The notes below the pieces were generated by a model, which worked only from the letters and a program-made list of their open reading frames with translations, was not told the DNA's origin and did not search any database. Made by a program: the position numbers and the translations under genes. A DNA stretch of 41,212 nt from Streptomyces silvae (lineage in GTDB: Bacteria; Actinomycetota; Actinomycetes; Streptomycetales; Streptomycetaceae): the NCBI RefSeq assembly GCF_016745505.1, contig NZ_JAERUC010000082.1:1-41212 (forward strand), given 5' to 3'. The number at the start of each line of letters is the position of its first letter. Position 1 is the stretch's first letter. This document shows, piece by piece, positions 34,001-41,212 of this stretch.

Positions 34001-37000
34001 GAACCACGGCCGGTACCGGGGCAGTCGGCGCAGCGGAAGCCAAACCCGGGGCCGAGGTCGCCGACGCGGACCGAACCACGGCCGGTACCGGGGCAGTTGG
34101 AGCAGCGGAAGACGGGGTCGCGGCGCGCGGGGCGGCTCCCGCCACGGCCGGGATCCGGGTGCGTGGCAGCGTGGCCACCGTCGGGGCCGCCGCCGATGCC
34201 ACCAGGGGCGGGACCGGGGCGCCGCCCGCCAGGAACGGCCGCAGGCCGGGCGACCGGCGCGGACCGCTGTGCGGGAGGGGCGCGAAGGCGCTGAGGTCGA
34301 CCGGGATGCCGTGGGCGGCGAGGCGGGCCGCCAGCCGGGCGATGTCGGTCGCCCCGCGGGCGCCCCGCCGGTCCACCGAGACCGACAGGTGCGGCTCGTC
34401 GGCCAGGGTCTCGTGGATCCACCGCGAGCAGGTGCTGCTCGGGCCGACCTCGATGAAGCAGCGGTAGCCGTCGTCGTACGCCCGCCGGACCAGCCGGGGG
34501 AAGTCGACGGTCTCGCGCAGGGTGACCGCGATGTTCCCGGCCACCGCGTCCGCGTCGAAGTCCGTCACCGGTGCGTAGTGCCGGCTGCTGTAGAGGACCA
34601 GGTCCCCCACGTCGCCGGTCGGGTAGCGGTTGAGGTCGGCGAGCTCGGGCAGGACCCCGTCCACCACCGGGCAGTGCATCACGTGGTTGGCGGGCGAACG
34701 GGCGCTGCGGCAGTCCAGTTCGTCGATCAGGTCGCGGCACTGCTGCGGATCGCCTGCGACGACGGCCTCCTGCGGCGTGTTGACGTGGGTGAGGAACACC
34801 CGGTCGTAGCGGCGCAGTGCGGCCCGTACGTCGTCGGCGGGCGCGAGCAGCACATGCGTGGCCCACACCTCCGCGTCCGGGACGTCGTCGCCCAGCCCCC
34901 ACAGGGCGCGGACGGTGCGCTTGGGCCCGCGCAGCATGTCGTCGAAGAGCGGCGAGGCGCTGATCTTCTCGTCCCCGCGTGCGCTCTTGACCCATCCGCC
35001 GGTGGCGAAGAGCATGCTGCTCTCGCCCAGGCTGTAGCCGAAGGATCCGTGCACGGGGACGCCGAGCACCTCGCGGACCAGGTCCGTGGAGAGCAGGGCG
35101 TAACTCGTGCCGGCCGCCAGCATCAGCGGGATGTCCTCGACGAGTTCGCCCTCCATCCGCATCAGCTCACGTCGGCCCAGGGGCTCGCGGGAGCGGGGGT
35201 AGAGCGCCGCGCTGCGCAGGAGCTCGGCGGGGAGTTCGGCCTGGGCCTCGAAGCGGGGAAGCAGCCCGGGGAAGGCCCGGAACATCGAACGCCCCAGTCC
35301 CAGGTAGGAGTTGAACGCACCCGGGAACACCAGGGCGACCTTGGCGTCGGGGCCGATCGGCCGTGCGGTGAAGCAGCTCCCGGACGGCGAGGTCCACTCC
35401 CCGCCGGACCGCCACACACCGGGCAGGTCCTTGAGGGCCTGGTCGATCTGGCGGAGCAGGCCGGCCCGGTCGTCGGCGACGAGCACGGCCTTGACCTTCG
35501 CCGGCCGGTCACCGAAGTCCGCCTGCCAGCCGCCGTCCCCGGCCTCGTCCGCGCCGATCGCGGTACGGAGCTCACCGAGCCGCCGCAGCAGCCCGTCGAA
35601 GTCGTCCGCGCCGACGGGTACGACCACTCCCCCGCCGGAGCGGGTCCAGTCGGCCTCGGTGATCTCGCCGCGCACCTGGCCGCCGGTGAGCACCAGGTGG
35701 GCGTGGCTGCCGGCCGCGCCGACGACGCTGACGGAGGCGGCGCGCCGTCCCTCGCGGTGGGAGCGCAGCCAGGGACGGGAGTCGGCGGCCAGGAAGAACG
35801 CCGAGCCGTCGGTCCCGTCCGCCGCGATCCCGTCGGGGGCGACGGGGAAGTAGGCGTGGTGCAGGCAGAGCGCCGCCCGGATGAGCGCGGCGAGCCCGGA
35901 GGCGCATCCCGTGTCGCCCACGGCCCGGCGGGCCGAGGACAGGGCGGTGCGCAGCTCGCCGCCCGCCCGTTCGGTGCTCCAGACGCGGGCCAGGCCGTCG
36001 AGCTCGTCGGGGTGCGCCCCGCCGGTCTCGACCAGTTCGACGTCCGACGGGCCGATGCCGGCCGCGGCGAGTGCGTCCTCGGCGGCGCGTTCGACGAGTC
36101 CGGCGTGCGTGCCGGGGGCGACGTCGGGCGCGTGGTGCACGGCGATCGACTCCACCGTGGCGTAGACCCTGCCGCCCTGAGGGACGGTGTCGGGACGGGT
36201 GACGACGACGGCGCCGGCGCCCTCGCCCAGGATGCGCAGGCCGTCCCGTACGGTGCCCGGTTCGAGCAGTTCGCGGGCCAGGGTGTTCTCCGGGCCGGCC
36301 GCGAGGTCGACCGCGCCCACGAGGACGGCTTCCACGGTGGGGTCGAGCAGCAGCAGCCGGGCGACGTCCAGGGCCTCGACGCCGACGGCGCTGTCCGAGG
36401 AGAGGGTGAAGGAGGGGCCGGTGAGGTTCCACAGCGAGGAGACCCGGCTGGCCATGATGTTGCCGATGTAACTGAGGACCTCGTTGGGCTCGATGGAGTC
36501 GTGGACCCCGTCGCGCGCGGCCCGGGTCAGTTCGGCGAGCTGCTGCGGCGACGGGTCGACGCCCGCTGCCTCGCACCACTCGGTGAGCTTGCGGCCCAGC
36601 TCGTAGCGGGAGCCGTGGCCGTGGGCGCTGGGCTCCATCTCCATGCCGATGACGACACCGACCCGCCGTGCGTCCGGGCCGGCCGTGCCGCCCGGGCGCT
36701 TGCGCTCGAACCCCGCGTCGCGCAACGCCTCCTCGGCCACGCGCATCAGCAGCAGCTGCTGCTGGTTGAAGTGGGCGAGGTCCTTGGGCGGGATGCGGTA
36801 CGAGGTGGTGTCGACCTCGAAGTCCTCGATGTAGGCCGCCTCGGGGGCCGCGTCCCCGCCGAGACCCGCCCGGTCCAGGGGGCCGCCCTCCACGGTCTCG
36901 AAGCCGCGCCAGCGCTGCTCGGGCAGCGACCGTACGCCGACGAGCCCGTCGTAGCCCGCCCGTTCGAACTCGTCGAGGGTGGCGAAGGACCCGAAGTGGG

Positions 37001-38447
37001 CGCCCATCCCGATGACGGCGAGCGGGGGCGGCTCGGTGGGAGCGCCCTCCGGTGCGGGCCGACCGGCAGGTGCGGCCGGTGTCTCCGGTGCGGAGAGGAC
37101 GACGTGGGCGTTCGTACCGCCGAAGCCGAAGGCGGAGACGCCGGCCCGGCGGGGAGCGCCCGGGGCGGGGTCCGGCCAGGGCACGGCTTCCCGGACGACC
37201 CGGTCCGCGATGGTGCCGGGCAGCGGCTGCTCCACACCGATGGTGGGGGGTATGACTCCGTGCGACAGCGAGAGGACGACCTTGAGGAGGCTGGACATGC
37301 CGGCCACGGTCAGCAGGTGCCCGATGTTCGCCTTGACGGATCCCAGCAGCGGGCCACGCCCGAAGAAGGCCTCGGCGCCGCCGAGTTCCGTGCTGTCGCC
37401 CAGCGGTGTACCGGTGGCGTGGCACTCCAGGTACTGGATCGCGGACGGGTCGACACCGGCTTCCCGGTAGGCGAGTTCGTACGCGGCGAGCTGGCCGGCC
37501 TCGTTGGGCGCGAGCAGGTGTTTGCCGGGGCCGTCGTTGGTCAGGGCGAGGGCGTCGATCACCGCGTGGATGCGGTCGCCGTCGCGCTGGGCGTCGGCGA
37601 GCCGTTTCACCGCGATCATCGCGGCGCCCTGCCCGGTGACGATGCCCCGGGAGCGGGCGTCGAAGGGCTGGCTGAACCCGTCCTGCGGGTAGGCGCGCAG
37701 GTCGGAGAAGGACAGGTGGATCACGGTGGGGTCCGGTGCGCAGACACCCCCCGCGAGCATCAGGTCGGCCCGGCCCGTCTCCAGGTGGGCGCAGGCGAGC
37801 TTCAGGGCGTACAGCGCGGAGGAGCACGCCGCGTCGAGGGTGAACCTCGGTCCCTCCAGGCCCAGAGCGGCGGCGACGACACGGGCCGGCATGCCGCCCG
37901 CCCAGAGGTTGTGCGCGGTGACCGCGCCGGACGGATCCGGGGCGCCGGGTGTGATCAGGCCGTCGGGCACGGGGAGGCCGGCCTCGGTGAGGCCCTGGGC
38001 CACGGCGGAGTCCCAGAGTTCACCGGCGAACGTGCCGGAGGCCGGGGTGGGGAACGGGTAGTTACCGAACACCACCCCGGTCCTCCGGCCCTGTCGGCCG
38101 TCCGCGGTCAGGGGGTGGCCCGCGTCGGCCAGCGCGTCCCCGGCGACCTTGAGCGCCCAGTGGAACGAGCGGTCCAGGCCGGCCAGGTAGTCGGCGGGAA
38201 GGAGGTACTTCTCCGGGTCGAGTCCTGCGGCGCCCTCGTCGTACTCGTCCAGGAATCCGCCCCTGGTGCAGTAGATGCGGTGCCGGTCCTCGGGGTCGGT
38301 CTCCCGGGCCTCGGGGGTGTGCCCGAAGACACGGTCGTCGCCGTCGGTGCGGGAGTCCACACCTGCGATCAGGTTGCGCCAGTAGTCGTCGGGTGTCCCG
38401 GCCCCCGGGAAGAGGCAGGCCAGGCCGACGATCGCGTACTTGCCCAT
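31020..38447 (-). CDS. PUFA synthase subunit KS-CLF-AT-DH-DH (PfaB/PfaC-like)
   Basis: A 2475-aa multienzyme. KS ~1-455: Cys208 (TLDAACSS), His343 (ECHATG), His377 (NIGH). CLF ~474-920: a KS-like domain whose cysteine position is Ser686 (TLSSDSAVG). AT ~1035-1360: Ser1139 in GYSLGES with PfaB-like FLTHVNTPQEAVVAGDP. An Ala/Pro linker with repeats spans ~1400-1615, then a short coiled coil. Two double-hotdog FabA-like dehydratases follow (~1690-2070 and ~2110-2460), with His1968 (SHFPDDPVLAGS) and His2368 (CHFHRDPVMPGS). The order matches Pfa3 of terrestrial myxobacteria without its C-terminal acyltransferase. It has a clear ATG, lies 117 bp after the pfaA-like gene and 28 bp before pfaD. It elongates and dehydrates the growing chain. 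Confidence 0.95.
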   Translation of the reverse strand: MGKYAIVGLACLFPGAGTPDDYWRNLIAGVDSRTDGDDRVFGHTPEARETDPEDRHRIYCTRGGFLDEYDEGAAGLDPEKYLLPADYLAGLDRSFHWALKVAGDALADAGHPLTADGRQGRRTGVVFGNYPFPTPASGTFAGELWDSAVAQGLTEAGLPVPDGLITPGAPDPSGAVTAHNLWAGGMPARVVAAALGLEGPRFTLDAACSSALYALKLACAHLETGRADLMLAGGVCAPDPTVIHLSFSDLRAYPQDGFSQPFDARSRGIVTGQGAAMIAVKRLADAQRDGDRIHAVIDALALTNDGPGKHLLAPNEAGQLAAYELAYREAGVDPSAIQYLECHATGTPLGDSTELGGAEAFFGRGPLLGSVKANIGHLLTVAGMSSLLKVVLSLSHGVIPPTIGVEQPLPGTIADRVVREAVPWPDPAPGAPRRAGVSAFGFGGTNAHVVLSAPETPAAPAGRPAPEGAPTEPPPLAVIGMGAHFGSFATLDEFERAGYDGLVGVRSLPEQRWRGFETVEGGPLDRAGLGGDAAPEAAYIEDFEVDTTSYRIPPKDLAHFNQQQLLLMRVAEEALRDAGFERKRPGGTAGPDARRVGVVIGMEMEPSAHGHGSRYELGRKLTEWCEAAGVDPSPQQLAELTRAARDGVHDSIEPNEVLSYIGNIMASRVSSLWNLTGPSFTLSSDSAVGVEALDVARLLLLDPTVEAVLVGAVDLAAGPENTLARELLEPGTVRDGLRILGEGAGAVVVTRPDTVPQGGRVYATVESIAVHHAPDVAPGTHAGLVERAAEDALAAAGIGPSDVELVETGGAHPDELDGLARVWSTERAGGELRTALSSARRAVGDTGCASGLAALIRAALCLHHAYFPVAPDGIAADGTDGSAFFLAADSRPWLRSHREGRRAASVSVVGAAGSHAHLVLTGGQVRGEITEADWTRSGGGVVVPVGADDFDGLLRRLGELRTAIGADEAGDGGWQADFGDRPAKVKAVLVADDRAGLLRQIDQALKDLPGVWRSGGEWTSPSGSCFTARPIGPDAKVALVFPGAFNSYLGLGRSMFRAFPGLLPRFEAQAELPAELLRSAALYPRSREPLGRRELMRMEGELVEDIPLMLAAGTSYALLSTDLVREVLGVPVHGSFGYSLGESSMLFATGGWVKSARGDEKISASPLFDDMLRGPKRTVRALWGLGDDVPDAEVWATHVLLAPADDVRAALRRYDRVFLTHVNTPQEAVVAGDPQQCRDLIDELDCRSARSPANHVMHCPVVDGVLPELADLNRYPTGDVGDLVLYSSRHYAPVTDFDADAVAGNIAVTLRETVDFPRLVRRAYDDGYRCFIEVGPSSTCSRWIHETLADEPHLSVSVDRRGARGATDIARLAARLAAHGIPVDLSAFAPLPHSGPRRSPGLRPFLAGGAPVPPLVASAAAPTVATLPRTRIPAVAGAAPRAATPSSAAPTAPVPAVVRSASATSAPGLASAAPTAPVPAVVHATPAPAVASAAPTAPVTPAPSAPAPTAPPARPAVPVAARPGLPAEAGPALGGAGSLLAEPAPGTGAENSTEWDTAMPTHPSAQPPTPAPLALEREPVTMIPAGAQVPPAGLPAETPRTPPVSAVFGAPLPVPPPPARSTALTGDETAAVLVRGLRSEMLEAHREVLQAQRELRDQLVALLTEGGTPPPRPPKPEGVIWDEHDLLEFATGKVGNVFGPRFAEIDAHRRRVRLPAPPYHFATRVTALEAEPGEFKPSFIRTEYDVPVDAWYAVDGQVPPAVTIEAGQCDLLLISYLGADFTNRGDRVYRLLDSSLSFVGDLPRVGQTLRYDIWIDQFVRQGDTLLFFFHYDCYADGELILKLNNACAGFFTDEELESSLGILEAKVRPPVGDGTFSGSSAFKPLARTERTALGPADLAHLAEGRIADVFGPGHGQPAGCNTSLRLPTERLRMADEITVLDRKGGAAGLGRIEAVKHLVPDGWYFTSHFPDDPVLAGSLVAEGAVQLLEVYALSLGLHLSFPDARFQPVPDLRTEVKVRGQITPEHDRIEYRVDITSLTLVPRPAITADVVVLRDGKPSIGVTGLGIRLVEKPGARYRPETGGTVPHFLGRLSPASGKPALLSEFHMAHAAKGDLATAMGPEFEVYADSRAPYIPNGDFLFVDRVMELEGTRGVLKRGAVMVTEYDSPDDAWYYDHNGHPHMPNCVHMESSLQAAILLGYYLGATLPFPEEQFSIRNLDGRATLVKDVDLRGKTIQHRSTLLSSDQMPGSILQNYSYELSADGEVFYRGESLFGYFSAKALENQVGLDKGTHVAPWIDRQPSRPAQTRRVDLAAYRAAEATRPGPRIGRDHLDLVQWVDVLPGGGDHGQGYLRGHRTIRPDDWYFSCHFHRDPVMPGSLGVESLLQGLQVYAVETGLTDGLVNPRFALLSEAETTWSYRGQILRDDPEMEFDVHIKEVRRAPGRIQLLGDASVWKSTLRIYQLGGIGIEIHHDQA
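33938..34111. repeat. Imperfect tandem repeat in the Ala/Pro linker
   Basis: A ~39-bp block (34001 and 34073, 72 bp apart, two mismatches) recurs more loosely ~63 bp away near 33940. It encodes three copies of SAAPTAPV, the first two continuing as PAVV, in the linker between the AT and dehydratase parts of the PUFA synthase. It is a flexible spacer and may vary between strains. Confidence 0.7.
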
Positions 38448-38515
38448 GGTTGGGTCAGCCTCCGGGTGTCCGCATGGTTCGGTTCGGGGAGTCAGGGGTC
38501 GGGAGGGGTGGTACG

Positions 38516-38552
38516 GCCGGGTCCGGCCCCGGGGGGCGGGGCCGGACCCGGC
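38516..38552. promoter_or_regulatory. 15-bp perfect hairpin between pfaA-like and pfaBC-like genes
   Basis: GCCGGGTCCGGCCCC (38516-38530) pairs perfectly with GGGGCCGGACCCGGC (38538-38552) around a 7-nt loop. It lies in the 117-bp intergenic gap, just after the pfaA-like stop. No T-tract follows on the minus strand. It may act as a partial terminator, an RNA-processing site or a 3'-end stabiliser setting the ratio of the two giant proteins. Confidence 0.6.
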
Positions 38553-38564
38553 AGGGGGTGGGCG

Positions 38565-41212
38565 TCAGACCGAGACGGTCGCGGTCCCGGTCCTTTCGAC
38601 CGCTCCGAACTTGCCCTCCAGCTGCGCGTCCTCCACGACCACCACACCGTCGAGGACCTGGAGCACACGGCCCTCCTGGTCGAGCGCGGTGATCGTGCAG
38701 GTGATGCCGCTCGGCCCGGAGACGACGTTCTCCACCGCGATCAGGAACTCCCGGTCGGCCGGCAGCTCAGCGTGGAAGCGGGCGCTGCCGATCTCCAGCG
38801 GCAGGGAGGCGCGGTTACGGAACCGGCGCACCCACACCAGCGCGGACTGGAGCAGCAGATCGGCGATGACCGGGCTGTGGAACCGGCCGTGGTAGGCGCC
38901 GCGCGCCGGCAGCCCGTCACCGAGCCGTGCGCCGAGCAGCAGCAGTCCTTCCTCCGCGACCAGCACCGAGCGGATGCCGCGCAGCGCCGGGCCGTGGAAG
39001 AGGGTGCCGTCCCGGTAGAGCGGTGCGGCGTCCGTGCGGTTCGCGGCACGCGCGGCACGGGCGAGGTCCGTACGGTCCGCGGGCGCCGGGGTCACGTCGG
39101 TGGAGAGGCTCGCCCCGTACGACGGCCTGCTCCGTCCGGCGTCGTCGACCGCGGAGGCCAGCACCTCGATCGCGTGCGGCCGGGTGGCAGGTCCGGGCTC
39201 GATGAACAGCCGCAGCCGTGAGGCGTCGGCCCCCTCGCCCTGCGCCGCGTCCAGCACGAGGCCCTTGAAGACCTTGAACGCGGAGACCTCGGTCACCGGC
39301 CTGCCGGTCACCCGCTCGGTGGTGTTGACGAGCGCCCCGAGCGCGGCGGTGGCGGGCAGCACCCGCTTGCCGCCGATCGTGTGGTCCGCGAGCAGCGGAT
39401 CGGCGGAGATGTCGGCGAGCGTACGGTCGACGAGCAGCGTCGGCGCGGCCGGCGAGCCGTCGGCGGGCGGGGCGGACAGCGGGGTGAGCGGGCCGGCGAC
39501 GACCACCGTGTCCTGGCCACGGGCGGCGGTGAACTGCTCGGCGAACATACCCGCCCCCGTCGCCACCGGGACCAGCGCCACGCCCCGGGAGGCGAACATC
39601 CTGCGCAGGTCGTCGGTGACCATCCCGCCGTCCCACGCACCCCAGTTGACGGAGGTCACGCGGGCCGAGGGGAGCTCCTGCCTGAGCCGCACGGCGAGAC
39701 GGTTGAGCGCCTCGTTGGCGACGGCGTAGTCCGACTGGCCCCGGTTGCCGAAGAATCCGGCGACCGAGGAGAAGAACACCAGGTGGCGCAGGTCGGCCGG
39801 GCCACGGAGGGCGTCCAGCACGTTGCCGAGGCCGACGATCTTCGTACCGAGGACCCGGTCGATCTCGTCACCGGTCTTGTCGGCGATCAGCCGGTCGGCC
39901 AGGACGCCCGCGCCGTGCACCACACCGGTGACACGCGCGGCGTACGGAGCGAGAGCCGTACGGACGGCGGCGGCATCGGTGATGTCGACGACGAGGTACT
40001 CGACGGTGGCGCCGGTCGCCCGCAGCCGGTCGAGGTTGGCCTGGATCTCACGGCTGCCGGTCACCTCGCGGTAGACCGCCTCGACGCCGCGCGGGGTGGC
40101 CTTCTCCCCCGAAGCGGTGATCCGCTTGGCGATGAGGCCCTTGAGCGCCGCGCCTTCGGCACCCGCCGACCACGCGGGCTCCGGGGTCACCTGGCTGCGG
40201 CCGAGCAGCAGCAGCCCCGCGGGACGGGCCTGGACCAGCGCCTGGAGGCAGTCCGCGGTGATGCCGCGGGCGCCCCCGGTGACGACGAGCAGATCCCCCG
40301 CCCCGATCTCCGGTACGGCCGTGACGTGCGCGGCCGGCGGCTCGGCGGACGGCACGATCGTGCGGCGTCCCTCCGGGTCGACGCCCACGTCCGACAGGTC
40401 GGACGACACGTCGTGGATCTCGTCCAGGAAGCGCGCGGCCACGGTGCGGTCGTCGAGGCCGGGAGCGAAGTCGACGGTGCGCGTGAAGAGCGCCGGGACC
40501 TCGATCGCCAGCGTCTTGACGAGCCCGCTCACCCCGCCGAGCAGGGCGGATCCGGTGCCACCGCCCCGGTAGCCGTTGGCGCCGTCCAGCCGGGTCACCG
40601 CGACGAACGCGGCGCGGTCGCCGGCGGCGGCCTTGAGCGGGGCCTGGGTTACCTTGGCCACGAGGACGGTGTGCGCCAGGCGGCGTGCCACCCCGGCCCA
40701 CTCCTGTCCGGCCTCGGCGGCCATCTGTACGACCAGGTCAAGCCGTTCGGCTGTCACCGCCGAGGCAAGCTCCTGCTCGTCCCACGTACGGAGCGGGCGG
40801 ACGGCGTCGGCCTCCGTGGAGGTGGTGACGCCCGGCAGGACGACGACCTCCACGCGCCAGCCGTCGGCGCGCAGACCGGCCACGAGCGGCCGGGTCAGCG
40901 TCGACCCGTCGTCGAGGACGAGGGCGACGGGCTGCTCGGCGTACGCCCGAACGACCCGGCAGACCGCGGGGAGCTCCCGTACGGCCGCGAAGGTACGTCC
41001 CACGCCGGCCGCCTGGGGGTAGGTGACGACGAGGGGGGTCTCGACGGCGGGCGCGGACACCTCGACGGGCGAACCGTCAGGGGTGGGGACCGCACCGGAG
41101 GCGGAGGCGAGGAAGCCGGCGATGTCATCCAGCGTCCGCAGCTCACCCATACGCTCGGGGTCGACCTCACCGGAGACCGGGAAACGCTCCTGGAGCGCAC
41201 CCATGATCTGGA
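38565..41212 (-). CDS. pfaA: PUFA synthase subunit PfaA-like, 3' part (ACP end, KR, DH)
   Basis: The C-terminal ~881 residues of a PfaA-type subunit; the start lies beyond the right edge. Numbering from the Met encoded at 41204: residues 1-35 are the end of an ACP repeat (QERFPVSGEVDPERMGELRT, then LDDIAGFLA). A KR structural part spans ~50-290 and KR ~300-560, with GGARGIT for NADPH and Tyr493/Asn497 in SDYAVANEAL. A PKS-type DH spans ~590-865, with H608-x3-G-x4-P (HTIGGKRVLP) and D782-x3-Q786 (DLLLQ). The missing part should hold KS, malonyl transferase and tandem ACPs. The stop is followed by the strong hairpin at 38516-38552. The assignment is firm. Confidence 0.94.
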   Translation of the reverse strand, partial: QIMGALQERFPVSGEVDPERMGELRTLDDIAGFLASASGAVPTPDGSPVEVSAPAVETPLVVTYPQAAGVGRTFAAVRELPAVCRVVRAYAEQPVALVLDDGSTLTRPLVAGLRADGWRVEVVVLPGVTTSTEADAVRPLRTWDEQELASAVTAERLDLVVQMAAEAGQEWAGVARRLAHTVLVAKVTQAPLKAAAGDRAAFVAVTRLDGANGYRGGGTGSALLGGVSGLVKTLAIEVPALFTRTVDFAPGLDDRTVAARFLDEIHDVSSDLSDVGVDPEGRRTIVPSAEPPAAHVTAVPEIGAGDLLVVTGGARGITADCLQALVQARPAGLLLLGRSQVTPEPAWSAGAEGAALKGLIAKRITASGEKATPRGVEAVYREVTGSREIQANLDRLRATGATVEYLVVDITDAAAVRTALAPYAARVTGVVHGAGVLADRLIADKTGDEIDRVLGTKIVGLGNVLDALRGPADLRHLVFFSSVAGFFGNRGQSDYAVANEALNRLAVRLRQELPSARVTSVNWGAWDGGMVTDDLRRMFASRGVALVPVATGAGMFAEQFTAARGQDTVVVAGPLTPLSAPPADGSPAAPTLLVDRTLADISADPLLADHTIGGKRVLPATAALGALVNTTERVTGRPVTEVSAFKVFKGLVLDAAQGEGADASRLRLFIEPGPATRPHAIEVLASAVDDAGRSRPSYGASLSTDVTPAPADRTDLARAARAANRTDAAPLYRDGTLFHGPALRGIRSVLVAEEGLLLLGARLGDGLPARGAYHGRFHSPVIADLLLQSALVWVRRFRNRASLPLEIGSARFHAELPADREFLIAVENVVSGPSGITCTITALDQEGRVLQVLDGVVVVEDAQLEGKFGAVERTGTATVSV

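Noticed and set aside
30984..39221. A 2745-codon open frame on the plus strand opposite the PUFA synthase genes
   Set aside because: It is the antisense of the pfaBC/pfaA coding sequence in high-GC DNA; composition is Gly/Asp/Val/Arg/Gln-rich with no domain motifs, while the minus strand shows complete catalytic domains.

Overview
The window is high-GC DNA with strongly biased codons, GTG/TTG starts, purine-rich ribosome binding sites, ATGA/GTGA gene overlaps, an F420-type oxidoreductase, a TTA codon in a regulator and LysR/LuxR/ECF regulators. This fits a Streptomyces or close relative. It falls into two parts: about 8.8 kb of ordinary metabolic genes on the left, and from about 8.9 kb to the right edge a large, mostly one-directional biosynthetic gene cluster that continues past the window.

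Left part (1-8.8 kb). An AbgT-family transporter and a CocE/NonD-type hydrolase are divergently transcribed from one compact promoter region. A small protein like the C-terminal domain of ribosomal protein L7/L12 and a secreted protein follow. Then come an NCS1 permease with an F420-type luciferase-like oxidoreductase, probably co-transcribed, and a LysR regulator.

Right part (8.9-41.2 kb). A TrmB/LuxR-type regulator (minus strand) faces two small plus-strand ORFs: a 68-aa protein with a signal peptide and a 28-aa peptide with a very good ribosome binding site. A long terminator-like hairpin separates them from a run of 21 minus-strand genes. In transcription order, right to left, these are: pfaA-like (3' part only: ACP end, KR, DH); pfaBC-like (KS-CLF-AT-DH-DH, 2475 aa); pfaD-like enoyl reductase; two long acyl-CoA dehydrogenase-like proteins; Sfp-type phosphopantetheinyl transferase; ECF sigma factor with the only TTA codon I found in the run; elongated acyl carrier protein; degenerate AcpS-like protein; aldehyde dehydrogenase; DUF4188 protein; fused AccD-AccA carboxyltransferase; biotin carboxyl carrier protein; biotin carboxylase; a second TrmB/LuxR regulator; both glutamate mutase subunits; a cytoplasmic solute-binding-like protein; aspartate-semialdehyde dehydrogenase; aspartate kinase; and a clavaminate synthase-like Fe(II)/2-oxoglutarate oxygenase.

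How the genes may work together (inference). The four acetyl-CoA carboxylase functions make malonyl-CoA. The polyunsaturated-fatty-acid (PUFA) type synthase, primed by the phosphopantetheinyl transferase, turns it into a long unsaturated acyl chain. The acyl-CoA dehydrogenases, aldehyde dehydrogenase and DUF4188 protein could tailor this chain. Glutamate mutase would make 3-methylaspartate, and the adjacent kinase and semialdehyde dehydrogenase could convert it to 3-methylaspartate 4-semialdehyde. The oxygenase could hydroxylate that amino acid, its precursor or a later intermediate. The product is therefore predicted to join a PUFA-like chain to a beta-methyl amino acid unit. I do not recognise a characterised cluster with this combination. 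No releasing enzyme or amide-forming enzyme is visible; these may lie beyond the right edge.
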